Assembly: GCA_002490635.1 (NCBI GenBank)
Contig: DKUJ01000043.1
Coordinates: forward strand, 27,403-34,964
Direction of reading: 5' to 3'
From: Porphyromonadaceae bacterium UBA7207
Lineage (GTDB): Bacteria; Bacteroidota; Bacteroidia; Bacteroidales; Muribaculaceae
Length of the DNA: 7,562 nt
A model generated the notes under the pieces. That model had not been told where the DNA came from. It did not search any database and was given only the letters and a program-made list of their open reading frames with translations. This document shows positions 7,413 to 7,562 of the stretch, piece by piece (position 1 is the stretch's first letter; each line of letters begins with the position of its first letter). The position numbers were made by a program, and so were the translations under genes.

Positions 7413-7474
7413 CCATCCTCACCGCGGCCAGCACCCAGCAACGGCAGAAACAAACGGTAAAGAATGTTAATTTT
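7413..7474. other. Intergenic region after trkH, no clear terminator
   Basis: This stretch begins GC-rich and becomes AT-rich towards the tRNA promoter. I see no GC-rich hairpin followed by a T-run. A T7 run at 7471-7477 faces an A8 run at 7485-7492 across a 7-base loop. This could form a pure A-T stem, a weak terminator at best. How the trkH transcript ends is unclear. Confidence 0.4.
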
Positions 7475-7505
7475 TTTGTCAATCAAAAAAAACTCCGTAC
7501 TTTTG
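7475..7505 (+). promoter_or_regulatory. Predicted promoter of the tRNA gene
   Basis: TTTG (7475-7478), a 19-base spacer and TACTTTTG (7498-7505) match the Bacteroidetes -33/-7 consensus. Transcription should begin near 7512, giving a short leader of about 28 bases that would be removed by processing before the tRNA 5' end at 7541. This promoter makes the tRNA independent of the trkH transcript. Confidence 0.68.
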
Positions 7506-7540
7506 CAACGCTTTTAAGGGGCACGCCTCGACGAAGCTAT

Positions 7541-7562
7541 GATTCGCTAGCTCAGCTGGTAG
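7541..7562 (+). tRNA. tRNA gene, 5' end only (probably tRNA-Lys)
   Basis: The last 22 bases fit the start of a tRNA: a seven-base acceptor strand (GATTCGC), TA at positions 8-9, the D-stem GCTC and the D-loop start AGCTGGTAG. The gene is cut by the window edge, so the anticodon is not seen. The acceptor strand resembles tRNA-Lys of Bacteroides as I remember it, so the amino acid is an inference. The upstream promoter supports a functional gene. Confidence 0.85.

Noticed and set aside
1..7562. Mobile element, CRISPR array, phage, toxin-antitoxin or defence system
   Set aside because: No terminal inverted repeats, regularly spaced repeats, transposase or integrase motifs, or compositional break were seen. 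The genes are housekeeping or secreted-enzyme types.

Overview
The window looks like chromosomal DNA from a Bacteroidales bacterium with fairly GC-rich coding sequence. Three promoter-like sites match the Bacteroidetes housekeeping pattern (TTTG, 19-20 bp spacer, TAnnTTTG). Start codons mostly lack strong Shine-Dalgarno sequences. The DXS motif variants and the C-terminal tail of the secreted protein also fit this group. Muribaculaceae or a near relative is my best guess, but it is an inference.

Layout. Positions 41-2395 (minus strand) encode a secreted, multidomain phosphodiester glycosidase (NAGPA-type) protein. Positions 2396-2509 are an AT-rich divergent intergenic region holding two overlapping, oppositely oriented promoters. 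Positions 2510-7412 (plus strand) form a tight four-gene unit. It runs from an unrecognised 55-residue two-helix membrane protein to dxs (isoprenoid precursor synthesis), trkA (K+ transport regulatory subunit) and trkH (K+ channel subunit). The junctions are a 4-base ATGA overlap, a second ATGA overlap and a 12-base gap, so one polycistronic mRNA with translational coupling is likely. Positions 7413-7540 hold a tRNA promoter, and the first 22 bases of a tRNA gene, probably tRNA-Lys, run off the right edge. The first 40 bases hold no identified gene.

How the genes work together. TrkA and TrkH together make a complete low-affinity K+ uptake system: TrkH is the pore and TrkA the cytosolic nucleotide-binding regulator. 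DXS makes 1-deoxy-D-xylulose 5-phosphate for the MEP pathway and thiamine/pyridoxal synthesis. Its link to K+ uptake appears to be shared transcription rather than a shared pathway. The phosphodiester glycosidase is a separate unit for the cell envelope or extracellular space.

No mobile element, CRISPR array, phage or defence system was found. This is mostly ordinary housekeeping DNA. The least explained item is the small membrane protein at the head of the dxs operon.
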